From Erodium maritimum (Eukaryota; Streptophyta; Magnoliopsida; Geraniales; Geraniaceae), in the NCBI GenBank assembly GCA_963921825.1, contig OY997592.1:65554336-65618335 (forward strand): 64,000 nucleotides of DNA, written 5' to 3'. A model generated the notes under the pieces. That model made no database searches, had not been told where the DNA came from, and was given only the letters and a program-made list of their open reading frames with translations. Numbering within the stretch: position 1 is the stretch's first letter; every line of letters begins with the position of its first letter. Positions 37,301 to 48,600 of this stretch are shown in pieces. The position numbers and the translations under genes were made by a program.

Positions 37301-38709
37301 TACCCCTTTCCAGTATGTTTATAACTTCCATCTGGCAAAGTGCATTTTTTATTAGCCATTAACAAACACCCTTTGTCAAATGCAAGCTCATCCAGATCCA
37401 ACAATTGGCGCTGGCCCTTCACCCAACCACTTTCTCCATCTCTATCAACAAGCCCTCTTCTATCTTGGTGCCCATCTGCACCACTCTCATCCTTCAACCG
37501 ACGAGCCTCTTCTCTTATGCTTTTCTCCAAGTTCTTCTGCCTTTCTTTTGCAGTTGCCCTTGTGGCATGCAGCTGCTCCACAATTGCAATATAATCAGGA
37601 CCCTTACCCATCATTTCTTCTTCAATCTTATTCCTTTCTTCTTGATCTTCAGCCCTTGCCAAACGAGTACACCAAACAATCTTCAACCGATTCCGCAAGA
37701 GTAACTTAATGAGGTCAAAGTTCTCAAATGCAAGATGCAGCACCAGTTTGTCCTCAACTTGCTTGTCCTCCCCTTCAGCAAGAATCTTAAGCACTTCCTC
37801 AGCAAGCTGCTGGCATTGTTGTGGATCCTTCTGGCTTTTGTAAGCTTGAGAGATCTTCCTCTGGAGCCAATAAGCATCAATGTCCTGCACATTTATGCTC
37901 ATCCCTCCATTAGCTTCCTCCATCTCATCCTCATCAATCCCTCCCATTTGCATACCCCTTGAACCATTCTGCTCTGCCACATCTTCGTCCTCATCATCCT
38001 CGTCTTCTGGAACCATATCAAGATCACTTTCTTCTTCATCATCCTCATTATCTTCAAACTCAACAGCAACACCGTCATCATCAAGTGTGTCATCACCATT
38101 AGCTACAGCAGACCCATCTGCCTCCCCTCCATCTTGGTAATCAGTGATTAGCTTACCAATAGAAACAAGCTGATCAAACACAGGGCCCGGTATAGGGTTC
38201 AACAACTTCTCAATCTCCTTCTTCTTGTCAGGATTCTTAAGAACGTCATTCTTAAGGACAGCCAAAATCTCATCTGCTGCACCACTGACAATATTCAGGG
38301 GCTGCCCACCCAGCTGTTGTTGAATGACACTGAGCATGGCCTCATAAGCAGCCCTGGTTTCCCTGGTCTTAGGTTGGTAAACCCCTTCATCACTAGAAGT
38401 CAGTACACTCTCCTCCTGAAGGCGCCGCCTCTTGCTCTGCCTGCTAGGCACAGGCTCAGCATTTGGGTCCTTCTCCTTCTTCCTCTTAGCCTTCTTGAGC
38501 TTCTCTTCCAACTCCGGAGGCTTCCCCCTGGACGCCCTGTCCCCGAAGTTTTTAGGGTCAATCTTGTTCCACAGAGACTCAGGCTCACCGGTGGGCTCGT
38601 GAGTGTCTCGCGGCCGTGAGTCAGTGGTCAGCACCAGACTCGAGTTGGCCCGGTACTCGTACTGCTTGAATCGAGCGTGTGCCTCGGCACCACCACCCAG
38701 ATGTGCCAT
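31351..38709 (-). CDS. BRR2: BRR2, U5 snRNP helicase (copy 3)
   Basis: Third full BRR2 gene. Coding exons are 35758-38709, 34629-35018 and 31351-34527, with the same 2172-aa product as copies 1 and 2. Upstream promoter DNA is complete to 39310. Downstream of the promoter-proximal LINE remnant its neighbourhood differs from copies 1 and 2 because of the insertion at 39531, which lies about 820 bp from the ATG and could affect expression. Domain features and role are those given for copy 1. Confidence 0.93.
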
Positions 38710-39310
38710 TCTCAGATCTCAAATCAAATCTCGCAAAACCCTAAATAAGAAAAATAAAACTAGGGTTTTAAGAACACAGGCGTATGTAGAAGAACAAAAA
38801 AAAGTGATTACGAAATCAAAACCTCAAATTCCAAAAACATGAGAAATAGCAAAGGTACTCGAAATACAAATACACTAGACGGAACAAGGTGACAATGAAG
38901 CATAGAGTGCATAGAGATAATGAAGGACTCACCGTAGGGTTTGGAGGTGACGAAGAAGAATATCATAGCTCTCGTCGCGACTCTTCAATTAGTCGCTACG
39001 TGTATGTGGTTCCTTGGCGAGAGAGAAGGATTGGATGTAGTAACAGAAGCGAGAGTGTTTCATATATATGAGTTGCTCCAGAACCGACTTGCGCATCAGC
39101 GGCAGAGCAGGGAAGAAAGGTGTGTGAGCCAATTCAACGGGCTCATACATATGGATATGGGTTTATAAATTTTCAGATCCAGGCCCAATAACACTGACTT
39201 CGTCTTTGCATACACTATAAACCTTGAATCCACACAAACAAGCAGATATAGTGCTTGGTTTTGAGAGAGGGCCTCCAGTGATGTTTCGATTAGGGGCGGT
39301 AAGTCTATAA
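38710..39310 (-). promoter_or_regulatory. BRR2 5' UTR and promoter, copy 3
   Basis: Identical to the other two copies, with the probable 5' UTR intron at 38741-38932. Confidence 0.5.
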
Positions 39311-39530
39311 AGTAAAATCGGATATCTCAAGTGTAGTTTCGGTTGTCCGCGATCGATGGTTTTATGTCGCAGAAGGGTCTGTTGTGGAGGACATTTGGTC
39401 TTCTTTACATGTTTTAGGAGATGTGACAATTTTTTGCGTGTCTCGGTGCTATAATGAGGTTGTCCATAGCCTAGCTCAGTTTGTATTTCGTAGTTCAATG
39501 GTTCAAGAATGTGATGTTTTGGTCCTTTCT
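39311..39530 (+). mobile_element. LINE RNase H remnant, left part, split by insertion (unit 3)
   Basis: RNase H-like fragment as at 11091-11310. Its last 70 bp or so are found, diverged, at 41281-41347 on the far side of the 39531-41267 insertion. Confidence 0.6.
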
Positions 39531-41267
39531 CTTCTTTTTTTAACGACAACTTGCAATTTTATAAATCAATAAGAACGATTACATCGAAATGCCTCGAGAA
39601 ACATGCTTCTCGACCATGCAAGGTCAGTATGAGCGAACGCTGGTTCACTGACCCTTTTAATGCTAGAACTGTCATGGACGGTGTTTTGACGCCCCATTGG
39701 CAAAGAAAGAAGGCGGGGAGGGGGAACGGGGAACTGGAGATCCTGGGAGACCTCGACAATAGTAGTGGTGGTGGGAGGAAAAGTATCAACTAGGGACCCA
39801 TCCAAAGGTCAGTCTCTGATGCTCCGTTGATGCCTCATTCCTCCCAGTGGGGCATCCCCCCGCCTGTGAGTTGACGTGCCAGCCAGACGCAAGCACCATC
39901 CCTCCCCATCCATCAGCAGTTGTGCTCCTCTGAACCAGTGGCGTCGGGGCCTTCACAGCACGCGCTCCTGGGTAGGCGTGGCCACCACCTCCACTTCCAC
40001 CCCACTCCCGCGACTGCAGGGCAACAATCGAATCAACAAAGAGTTGATCTCCACCAACCCCTCGCTGGATGTTCCCGTGTACAAAAGTCGAAGCTCTCGT
40101 GCAGGACCACCCAGGGGGTTTATCGCGGGCACTTGGCCGGCATCCCAGGTAAGGGCTCGGGGACCCGGGTTAGGTACCTGGTCCATTGTTACCCCGGTCC
40201 CCATCCCTCGAGATGACTGAGCCTTAGGTATCAGGTCCATTGTCACCAGGGTTGGGGCCTCCGGCTCCCGCTCCCAACCCAAATGTTTCACCATCTCCAC
40301 CAGCCCCTCCAAAGGGTTGCGGCGGCACCCCAGACGGACGTCTGATGCGTGGGCGAGGTCCTTGTGCCGCATTGAAGCGCAGCGGTCCTCGCTGGTACGC
40401 CGGGATATGACTTTGAGGATATCGGGTTGACACCGAAGTCCAGGCTCTCCTCCGAGTCGTGGTCTCCATAGTAATTGGTGTCTACATCCTTGAGGTCAGA
40501 GGTAGGGAGCCACCATCCCCATCGGCAATATCGGGGTCAGACCCGCTGAAAGGTATCCAAACCTTCCTCCGCCTCCGTGTCCAACCCCGTCAGACGAACA
40601 AGGAGGAGACTTCCACTATGCTCCTTCTCACCCCATAGCGATCGCAAACCATACACTAGTGTCGGGCTTTCATCACCGTGACCGAGGAGAACGTCAAGGT
40701 TTCCGTCACATCTCTGATCGTCCCCGCCCGCATGAAGAACGGGACTATCCTGCGGAAGCGCACTTCCATGTCGTGACCCAATCAACCCAGCCACCAGAGC
40801 AGGGTCGTGGTGGGTTCAGGGGAGAGGGGTCAGGGTTTGGCCGAAGCCGCCTTGCCTCGTGACGTGATTCGGAAGGCATCTGAGCCCCCCGCATCAGTGC
40901 TACCCGACCTAGGGCACCAAGCAGTAGAGGTAGGGATAGGTCATGAGACTCGACCAACATCAGCTGAGAAGAGGATTGGGGCCCCAAAACGATTGGGCTA
41001 GGCGCCGGCGAGACCACATGAGGGCTGCCGAGGGAAGGAGAAGACGGAGGGATAGGGATGGGGATCCAATCCCATTGAAATATACCCCCCACACCAGGCG
41101 TGGTCTGCGAGGGGTGCAACCCGATGGAAAAGATGAAGACAGGGACTACCAGTCCAACAACGGTTGTAGGCGACACGTGGACAACGGTAGCAGGTAGGAA
41201 CCCCATAGCGGCTAGGGCTAGGGCTAGGGTTAGAAGGTCGAGAGCTTTTTTATATATATTTATGAGG
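39531..41267 (-). mobile_element. LINE-type retro-insertion of 1737 bp, minus strand, with target duplication
   Basis: Read on the minus strand it starts near 41260 with a 5' UTR-like stretch (AACCCTAGCCCTAGCC) and GC-rich, Pro-rich frames (for example 40745-41206, not recognised). It ends in GTTGTCGTTAAAAAAA at about 39535-39550. It is flanked by TTTGGTCCTTTCT (39518-39530) and TTTGGTTATTTCT (41268-41280), a 13-bp target duplication with two mismatches. The uninterrupted site is seen at 11298-11311. A-tail plus long target duplication point to LINE-mediated insertion. No reverse transcriptase is encoded, so it is either an internally deleted LINE or a retroposed transcript. Confidence 0.7.
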
Positions 41268-41917
41268 TTTGGTTATTTCTCTATTGATTGTAGTGTAAGA
41301 TGTGATATTTCCTTTTTAATGAAGTTCACATTTTCTTTCCAAAAAAATCTACCACACAAATACAAATATACAATCATATAATCATAAAAATCTAACATTC
41401 TTATAACTCGTCATATATAAATAAGCATTTGTGCTTCGACATTTGTTTATTGAATTTTTTCTTCTTTATTTTGAATGTGCAACGTGATTGAATTACAAAA
41501 TATATATCAATATAATGTAATCTATAGTTTCCATGAAACTTGATTTTTGCTCTTTCTCCCATTGTTCTTCAATCTATACGTGGAATGCTTTATTTAATCC
41601 ATGTTTGGTTTGAAAGATCATGTGTTGTATGATAAGGTGAAGTTGGAAAATTTTAGCATGCCACATGCTCCTTAAAAAGTTTCTCCTGTAACGATAGATT
41701 GTTAGACAAAAATAAAAGACAAACTTGCTTAAATTCTGAAAAATCGACTCTCAAGGTAATATTATGGATTAAATGGATTCAGTATCTGTCGAAATTGAAT
41801 TATACAGAAAAAGCTTCTTCCGTAACTATAGGTTGTCTAGAAGGAAAGAGAACGGTAGGTACTAAAATAGAATTAATGAAACTTTAGGGTACTAAGGTGA
41901 CACAAAAAAGATTTAGA

Positions 41918-43101
41918 GACTTGAGTGTAAACTAACTAGAGTCTTACTTGAAAAACTGTCCGACAAGACTATACAACCAAGACGGTCCAACCTCTCTCTA
42001 GAAACCCTAAAGCTTCGTCCTCGCCGCCGCCCACTCTCCCTCTCTTCTTCGCCGGCTTCGATCTCGGCTCCGGCCTTGGTCGCGGCCGGCGAGGATCTTT
42101 CCTCCAAGCCTCGACTTAGTCTCCATTTTTTTGCTTCTTTCTTCCTCCTCTTCTGTTTCCCCACCGTCAGCGGTCGAAGCTCGCCAGATCTCGGTGCCCT
42201 GAGCTCATCCTCTTCCTCTTTCGTGGCTCCAGCGTGCTCGAGGTCCGGCCAAGTCGTGCTCTCTTCCTCCCCGACCAGCTCCTCTGTCTCCATCTTCGGC
42301 CACTGTAAGTCCTCTAGTTCCCAACTTGGTTTTGGGGCCCCGCCGCCGATGGGTTGTCGGCTGCGGTGTGGTTTTCCATATCTGTCTGATTGTAGGCTTG
42401 GGGGAGATTTGGGGATTTATGGAGTTTTGTGTCTGGTTGTGGTGTTTGGATCTCTAGATCTACTTCACTCCTCGTCTTGCGGTGGTGTTGGCCATCCGCG
42501 AGGACAGATCTGGTTCGGGGAGGCCACGGTCGTCCTTATTCCTCTCTCCGGCAATGCCTTTCATGGTGAGTCCGAACTCGGGCTAAGGTTCTGATGGTCA
42601 CGACTCCCCTCAACGGTTGCTCCGTGATGCTGGCCATGAGCGAGTTCCTTCGGAACTGAGCAGTGTCCGGGGGCTGTTTTAGGCTTGGGAGTGTAGGATG
42701 GACTTCCTCTGTGGTTACAGTTCTTCGTCGTGGTTGCTCTTGATCCCGGAGGTGCTGTTCCATCATTTACGGTTCGGATGTTCGGTTTACTTTTCTACGC
42801 TTGTTCTACTTTCTTCTTTTTCTTTTTTCTGGTTGTGGTTGTTTGTCTTGGTTGGTTGTAATCGGTTGTACTTCATGTGTGTTAAATTAGGGTTCTAAAC
42901 CTGATAGTTTTGGAAGCTTAGTTTGTTTAAGCTCTTGATTCACTTCATGGTAGAAAAATGTGGGTATATGACCTGTAGTTGTTTGGTTGTTCTGGTTTGG
43001 GTGTCATTGTGACATGCCTGTGTCTGTTTCTTGTAGGTTTTTCCCATGGCCTAATTTTCAGTTTGAAAATCTGGACCTCGAATAAAACATTGTTGATCAA
43101 A
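41918..43101 (+). mobile_element. LINE-like insertion, 1184 bp, with A-tail and 14-bp target duplication
   Basis: Flanked by AAAAAAGATTTAGA at 41904-41917 and 43102-43115; the empty site is in unit 1 near 11932-11945. It starts with a GC/CT-rich 5' UTR-like part (AAACCCTAAAGCTTCG at about 42001) and has a 172-codon frame at 42076-42594 that I do not recognise. It ends in TTGTTGATCAAAAAAAA, a 3' end typical of plant L1-type elements. No ORF2 is present. Best read as an internally deleted LINE. Confidence 0.75.
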
Positions 43102-43628
43102 AAAAAAGATTTAGAATGCTCTAAATAAATTAATGAAAGTTTAGGGTACTAAAGTGACAAAAAAAAATTAGGATACTCTAAATAAAATACGAAAGATTTA
43201 AGATACTGAAATAAAATTAACCATATTATTAATAAATAAGGACACATAGTAATCGTAGTATTAGAAGCCTAACTGTGTTTGTGAAGCCAAGCAGTGCTAA
43301 TTTTAGTATTGTATATCCAAGTTAGGAGATGCGTGCTTGAATTCGTGCTTTTATAAGTTAATGCGTATCACTTTATCGAAAATTTCATGGGCTTTGTGAA
43401 AATATTAAATTCTCGGGTGTTTGTTTGGGATATATAATGAAACAGATGTTAGTAAGACATGGAAGAAGTATTCTTAGTACCAGACTATTTTACTTGCATA
43501 TAGGAGCAATTTCGTTTCACACCCTTTTATTTGTGTCATTACTCTTTTCGAAACACAAATTGAGAAACATGAGTATATATATGAACATTTTCACACATCC
43601 ATTATTGAATGTCAACCATTGTCACTTC

Positions 43629-45707
43629 GAGCATTCACAACGGGCCGGGCCCGCGTTTGCGGTCCACGGGACGCGGCCGTCTCATTGTGGGACGACTTTT
43701 ACGCGGCCCGGGCCTCAACCCTCGCCCCTCGTCCCTTGCACGCAGGCCAGGCGTGCGTCCCTCGCCCTCGTCCCTCGCTCGGCTCCCGCCCAGTGGCGTG
43801 GCGCCACGTGTCCCTGCGTCAGAACGGTCGACAACGACTCTCTTTTTTTAATTAAATCTAAAAAAATTTAAACCCTATAAATACCTCAACCCCAACCTCA
43901 TTTTATTCACACTCATTCTCCAATTTCACTCTCCCATTCTCACATTCTACTCTCTCATTTCCAATATTCTCGTGAAAAATGTTGTTCGACGATGAGGTTC
44001 CGACATATGTGGAGATGGCAGCCCAACTGTCGACATATGTGGAGATGACAGCCCGAATGTGGGTAGTTGAGTGACGACTCCGGTAGAGGATTGAGAGGAG
44101 CATGCAGAGAGCAATGCCAAGGATCGAGAGGGCCGCTCGTGGGGAACCAATGCGACGAGAGATTAACAGAGGTCGTGCTTAAGCCCACGACCAATTAATG
44201 AGGTACTATTTTGTCGATCAACCAATATATGACCCTGATATGTTTAGGCGTCGGTTTCGTATGTGCAAACCACTTTTTCAACGGATTATGGACAAGGTCA
44301 AGTAACACGACAATTACTCCGATCAGAAGCCCGACGCGGCCTCACGGTTGTGCTCATCAACGGAACAGAAGTGCATTGTCGCCATATGGATGCTTGTGTA
44401 TGGGTGCTCGGCCGATTCATTGGACGAAACTCTGCACATTGGGGTAAGCACCATACTTGAATGTTTACGTAATTTTTGCAAGGCTGCCATTGAGGTATTC
44501 AAAGCCGAGTATGAGCGTACACCCACACCGGCTGACATGGAGCGCTTACTCCGAGAAGGGTACAACCGAGGGTTTCCCGGAATGGCGGGGAGTCTTGACT
44601 GCATGCATTGGAAGTGGAAGAACTGCCCAACCGAAGACCAGGGAGCCCATGGATGGGGAAGTCACCACGGGGACAAGACGGTTATGCTTGAAGCTGTAGC
44701 GTCCCGTGATTTATGGATTTGGCATGCGTTTTTTGTGATGGCTGGCTCGAACAACGACATCAATGTCCTCAACAACAACCACTTATTCCAAGATGATTAC
44801 TACGGTCGTGAGCTGGGAGTGGAGTATGAGATCAATGGTCATCGGTACGACCGACCTTATTACTTAGTGGACGACATCTACCCAACATGGGCACGGTTCG
44901 TGAAGACTATTTGGCATCCCTACGAGCCCAAAGAGAAGTTGTTTGCTAAATGCCAAGAAGGTGCTCAGAAAGATATTGAAAGGGCTTTTAAAGTACTTCA
45001 AGCAAGGTGGCACATCATTTCCCGTCCCGCTCGTACTTGGAGCCAACACATATTGTTGATATCATGCACACTTGCATCATTCTACACAACATGATTGTAG
45101 AGGATGAGCGCGACTGGTACGAGTATGGGGATGAGGAGTTGTTGTATGAGAAACCCCCAGAAATGCCGAATTGGACACCACCAGAACGATAGCACCGAGG
45201 AGGGCCATTGACATACCAGCAACTAGTGGATTGTCAACAAAGTGTCACAAATCATCAGACCCACAGGAAACTACAAAATGATCTTATGGAGCACTTATGG
45301 GGTCGATATGGAGCTGGTTTTCATGATGACGAGTAGTCGTTTGTACTCTTGGAGCTGATTTTTGGTTTGTATTAAAAGGGGATGAATAAAAGTTCAAGTT
45401 CATTTTTTTTTCGTGTTAAGTTTATTTATATTATATTTTTTTGTCATTAATTATAATTTTTCACATTTGTTTAAATTTTATATAATTTAAACGGTTTCTG
45501 ATAAAAAATTAAATATAATAGCAAAATATCAATTAATTAACAACTCAACATCCCGTCAGCACAAGGGCCTTAGCCCTAGGGACTCACCCAGGGCCTCTCA
45601 TTGCAAAACACCCACTATTCTGATTCCCTAGAGACTGACTTTTGTCTAGTCAGCACAAAGGACCCAGCCCTAGGGCCTCACCAAGGGCCTTTCTATTGTA
45701 CATGCTC
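43629..45707 (+). mobile_element. PIF/Harbinger DNA transposon, 2079 bp
   Basis: Terminal inverted repeats are GAGCATTCACAA on the left (43629) and the complement of TTGTACATGCTC on the right (ends 45707). Flanks are TTC (43626-43628) and TTA (45708-45710), a decayed TTA target duplication; the empty site in unit 1 reads CATTTATGCC at about 13786. It contains a broken transposase gene and about 500 bp of A/T-rich 3' DNA. No second (Myb-like) Harbinger ORF was seen, so it could not have been fully autonomous even before decay. Confidence 0.88.
43979..45192 (+). pseudogene. PIF/Harbinger transposase (plant transposon protein family), inactivated
   Basis: A DDE transposase of the Plant_tran type. 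It shows the N-terminal FRRRFRMCKPLFQRIMDKVK, the family block GFPGMAGSLDCMHWKWKNCP with the first Asp, AGSNNDINVLNNNHLF with the second, and KDIERAFKVLQARW with the Glu. Frame breaks visible are a TAA just before AHDQLM (near 44179), a TAA at 44303-44305, and a frameshift near 45040 between the main frame and the C-terminal frame (ending MPNWTPPER, 45192). It is therefore dead, though the catalytic residues remain. Confidence 0.88.
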
Positions 45708-46780
45708 TTAAGCCATCATCATCTTCAAATTTGGCGTACTTTGTAGCTCAAAACTTCTACTTTCTTTGTGATTCATATCAAAATGTTCTTCTCTACATGA
45801 GAGAAGCTTGACTCGGAAGAGGGAAAATATATTGACGTGATTACCCGCTATTTGATGTCGATGCATCCACACAAATTGAATCTGAACTAGCTTCGTTGGA
45901 TAGTATTAGGCGGGGATTAGCTAATAATAATATCACATGTTCGAACATAATGATGTTCGTCCTAATACAATGTGTTGGAACATATTGATACACATATACA
46001 TTTGATTCTCAATTACATTGGGGGTCTTTGATTTTTTTTCTTAACATTTTCCATATCGACTACATGTTGGACATTGCTAATTGCATGTTGTACATTACTA
46101 ACTGACTGTGAGGTTCCATTTTTGCTTGTATCATGAGCTGATTTGAGATGTATTTTAGTCAACATCCCCATTTATCCTATGCTGTTTTTAGTTCGATTGT
46201 ATGATGTTATTTGTAGTGTGTGATTATTATATGAATTAGCCTTAGATCAACTTTGAGGGACGTTTAGATGTAAATATCAGTCTTCACACCATGCACCGCG
46301 CCTAGTAAGAATAGAAGCTCTATAGCTTAACCGAACATGGTATCAGAACCTAAATAATAATTCTTTTTCATTCTTTTTTTTCGTTTTTTCGCTCTTTATT
46401 TCATTGGGTCTATCATATTTCACCACACAATGGCCCTTTTCTCTGATACCACAACACCATCATCCAACCATATATCCACCATATCTCGTTCCCTTTCCGA
46501 TCAAACTCACTTATGCCCGTAATTATATTGTGTGAAATACGAAATTAATTCACATTCTCAAATATCATAAGTTGAACGGCCTCGTCAATGGCACATAATG
46601 AAGTCCACCACCGAAAGTCATGTTTTGCAGCTCAACCCACCGCCATGTTTGTTATTGCAACTAACATTTGTACAAAAATTGTAGAAATTGAGCAAATGTG
46701 CGGTTGCATCTCGACAAAAGAACATTCACGCTCACCACGTGGGTGGTATGACATTCGAAGACCGGGCCAAAATTTGGCTT

Positions 46781-47460
46781 AAAAAAACTTCCTGCTTCCA
46801 TAGTGTGACACATACATAGAGGCTTACCATAAGAAAAATGACCTCAATGAGCACAACAAAGAACGAGTGGTAAATTGTTTTCCTTAGTTTACATAAGCAT
46901 TTGTAGTTTTGTGAATACAATTTTAGGTTAATTCTATGATTTTTCATCGAGTCTCATTCAAACTTCCTATTGTTTACATTATGAACGTACAAAGTTAATT
47001 GTAGATGCGGCCCGTGAGAGTTTGATGGAGTCACAAGTGACCGAGTGCGAGGATTCGTCTCCTACTATCCTCAAGTCATTGATTGTGTAGGAAGAGCTAC
47101 CCCTCATCCAGCAAATCTTAGAAAAACAACATAAACGTTGATTCCAATCTGGTATCGAAAAGGAGGTGATCATCCCAACGATGAGGGGAAAGCACGACGG
47201 TGGATGCTCCAGTGCGAGGTTTGTAAGCTCCTTTGAAGAGTTGAAGACTCGCATGGTTGAGCAAGAGGCCGTATTCACGCAACAAAAGGAGGAGGGGCGC
47301 AGGTTGGTGGAGGAGCAGCGCAAATAGATGGAGGAAAGACTTGATGCGCAAGCAGCACCACAGGCCAGGCTTCAAGAGATGTTCACAATGTTTACGTCCC
47401 AATAATTTTTCGTCCTTTCCTCAGCCACCCCGTCTTCAGCACCAATAGCTTCATCACCAC
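46781..47460 (+). pseudogene. Transposase-like (Transposase_24-like) pseudogene, diverged copy
   Basis: Homologue of 15261-15975 without the MITE upstream. Frames give EAYHKKNDLNEHNKERV and a coiled coil near 47230-47390 (FEELKTRMVEQEAVF-like), with stops. Unlike the recent units it continues into Ser/Pro codons and a C14 run (about 47469-47482), then toward CACTA-like repeats, not into an ankyrin gene. Confidence 0.45.
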
Positions 47461-47769
47461 CTGCTTTAACCCCCCCCCCCCCACCCGTAGTAATATCATT
47501 CCTCAACATTTGCACCCAAACATTATTTATTTTACTGTGTTTTATAAAACTATTGATTACTGTTTGTTGAAACTATTTATCCGCCTATGTGGACTATTGT
47601 AGAACAAATAATTGTATGTTATGTTGAACATTTTGTGTGTCTATGCAGTATTTGGATTCTGATAACAGGTGTGCACATATATATGCCCAATATAAGGTAT
47701 AATGAACGATTGGGTTCAACATTTGCAAAAAAAAATGTTCTAGACAATTGTTGCTCGGCGGATATGATT
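47461..47769. other. Transposon-internal DNA, no gene recognised
   Basis: Begins with a homopolymeric C tract, then A/T-rich sequence between the transposase-like pseudogene and the palindromic repeat block. Small frames here look like chance. Confidence 0.5.
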
Positions 47770-48215
47770 CATGGGTAGGGTATATTGCTTCACCAACATA
47801 TCTTATCTGTGGGTGAGGTTTAGTATTACACAAACGGATACCATTTTGTGACTAAGGTGTACAACTTCCCCAACGAATCCCATTTGTGGGTCAGGTTTAC
47901 TACTTTACCAACGGATAACATTCGTTGGTGAAGTGTACTACTTTACCAACTGATGAAATACGTGGTTAAAGGACTGGACGATACCCAGGGTTCCAATCCA
48001 TGTGTAAAGTCAACTACTTTACAAACGGATTGGATCTGTTGGTAAAGTTCAGTCCCTACCAACGGATATTTTGATCCGTTGGTCAAATACTTGGTCCACG
48101 CGATCAGGCCGACAGATTTTAGCAGACGGATGCATATGTTGGTTAAGAATTTAGTTGACGGATACGACTTCCTAGACAACACAACATATAGGATCCGTCT
48201 GCCAACTACTTATCG
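47770..48215. repeat. Array of imperfect palindromes (ACCAACGGAT / ATCCGTTGGT), CACTA-like subterminal region
   Basis: About nine units of a degenerate motif in alternating orientation, for example TTTACCAACGGATAACATT (about 47895), CGTTGGTGAAG, ACAAACGGATTGGATCTGTT (about 48022), and ACCAACGGATATTTTGATCC (48058-48077). Dense short inverted motifs next to a terminus are characteristic of CACTA (En/Spm) subterminal regions that bind the TNPA-type protein. The probable terminus TATCGACAGTAG (about 48210-48221) is disturbed by the next insertion. The matching other end of the element was not found. Confidence 0.55.
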
Positions 48216-48221
48216 ACAGTA

Positions 48222-48600
48222 GTCTACTCTGGGTGTTGGCCCCCGATATCCCTTCCCCGTCCGATTTGATTCTTGCTGCTTCCCGTTGGTCCCGACCTCG
48301 CGTCTTCGGCGTGCAGAGGTTCTCGTGATTTGGACGTCTTCCCTAGTTGGGGTTCTCGATGACTCATGGTTCCAGAAGTCGGCGTACAACTTCTCGTGGT
48401 TCTCGAAATCGGCGTGCATGTATGTGTGGCTTCTCGATGTTCGCGGGTCTTTTCTCTTTTTAGAGTTTTTTGGACTGCTCCAATCATTGGGAATTAGTCA
48501 CTTTTTTGTTCTTTTTTCCGGCTCTTATATTCTGGCTGAAATTATGTTTGAATTTCATGCTGTGTGGAATAAGACCGTTATTTTTGTTGATAAAAAAAAC
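48222..48600 (+). mobile_element. Short LINE-like 3' fragment with A-tail
   Basis: GC-rich at the start and ending in AATAAGACCGTTATTTTTG then TTGATAAAAAAAA (to about 48598). This resembles the 3' end of the 41918-43101 element. No clear target duplication was seen, so the left boundary is approximate. Confidence 0.45.

Larger units (their letters stand above)
30881..39530. repeat. 14,110-bp tandem repeat, unit 3 (first 8,650 bp only)
   Basis: Coordinates equal unit 1 plus 28220. Identity holds through BRR2, its promoter and most of the LINE RNase H remnant, then stops abruptly at 39530 (equivalent to 11310). There a 1737-bp retro-insertion begins; beyond it only a diverged version of the unit follows. 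Confidence 0.96.
41281..47460. repeat. Diverged paralogue of the unit's transposon-rich part (matches 11311 to about 15960)
   Basis: Collinear with 11311-15960 but with many substitutions and small indels; a hand-aligned 400-bp stretch (13386 versus 43220) is about 92-93% identical. It lacks the foldback element and the MITE, and carries two insertions of its own (41918-43101 and 43629-45707). The primer-binding site (46338-46350) and the transposase-like frame (47000-47400) are shared. Similarity ends near 47460, where the recent units pass into the ankyrin fragment. Confidence 0.9.

Noticed and set aside
41210-41235. GGGCTAGGGCTAGGGTTAG resembling telomeric repeats
   Set aside because: The unit is CTAGGG/TTAGGG mixed and only about four copies long; it is the 5' UTR of the retro-insertion at 39531-41267 read backwards.
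42076-42594. 172-codon frame considered as a secreted host protein
   Set aside because: It lies wholly inside an A-tailed insertion with target duplications and has low-complexity Ser/Leu composition; more likely a LINE UTR frame.
47466-47484. C14 homopolymer as a possible functional G-quadruplex site
   Set aside because: A lone homopolymer in transposon debris, prone to sequencing error; there is no supporting structure.
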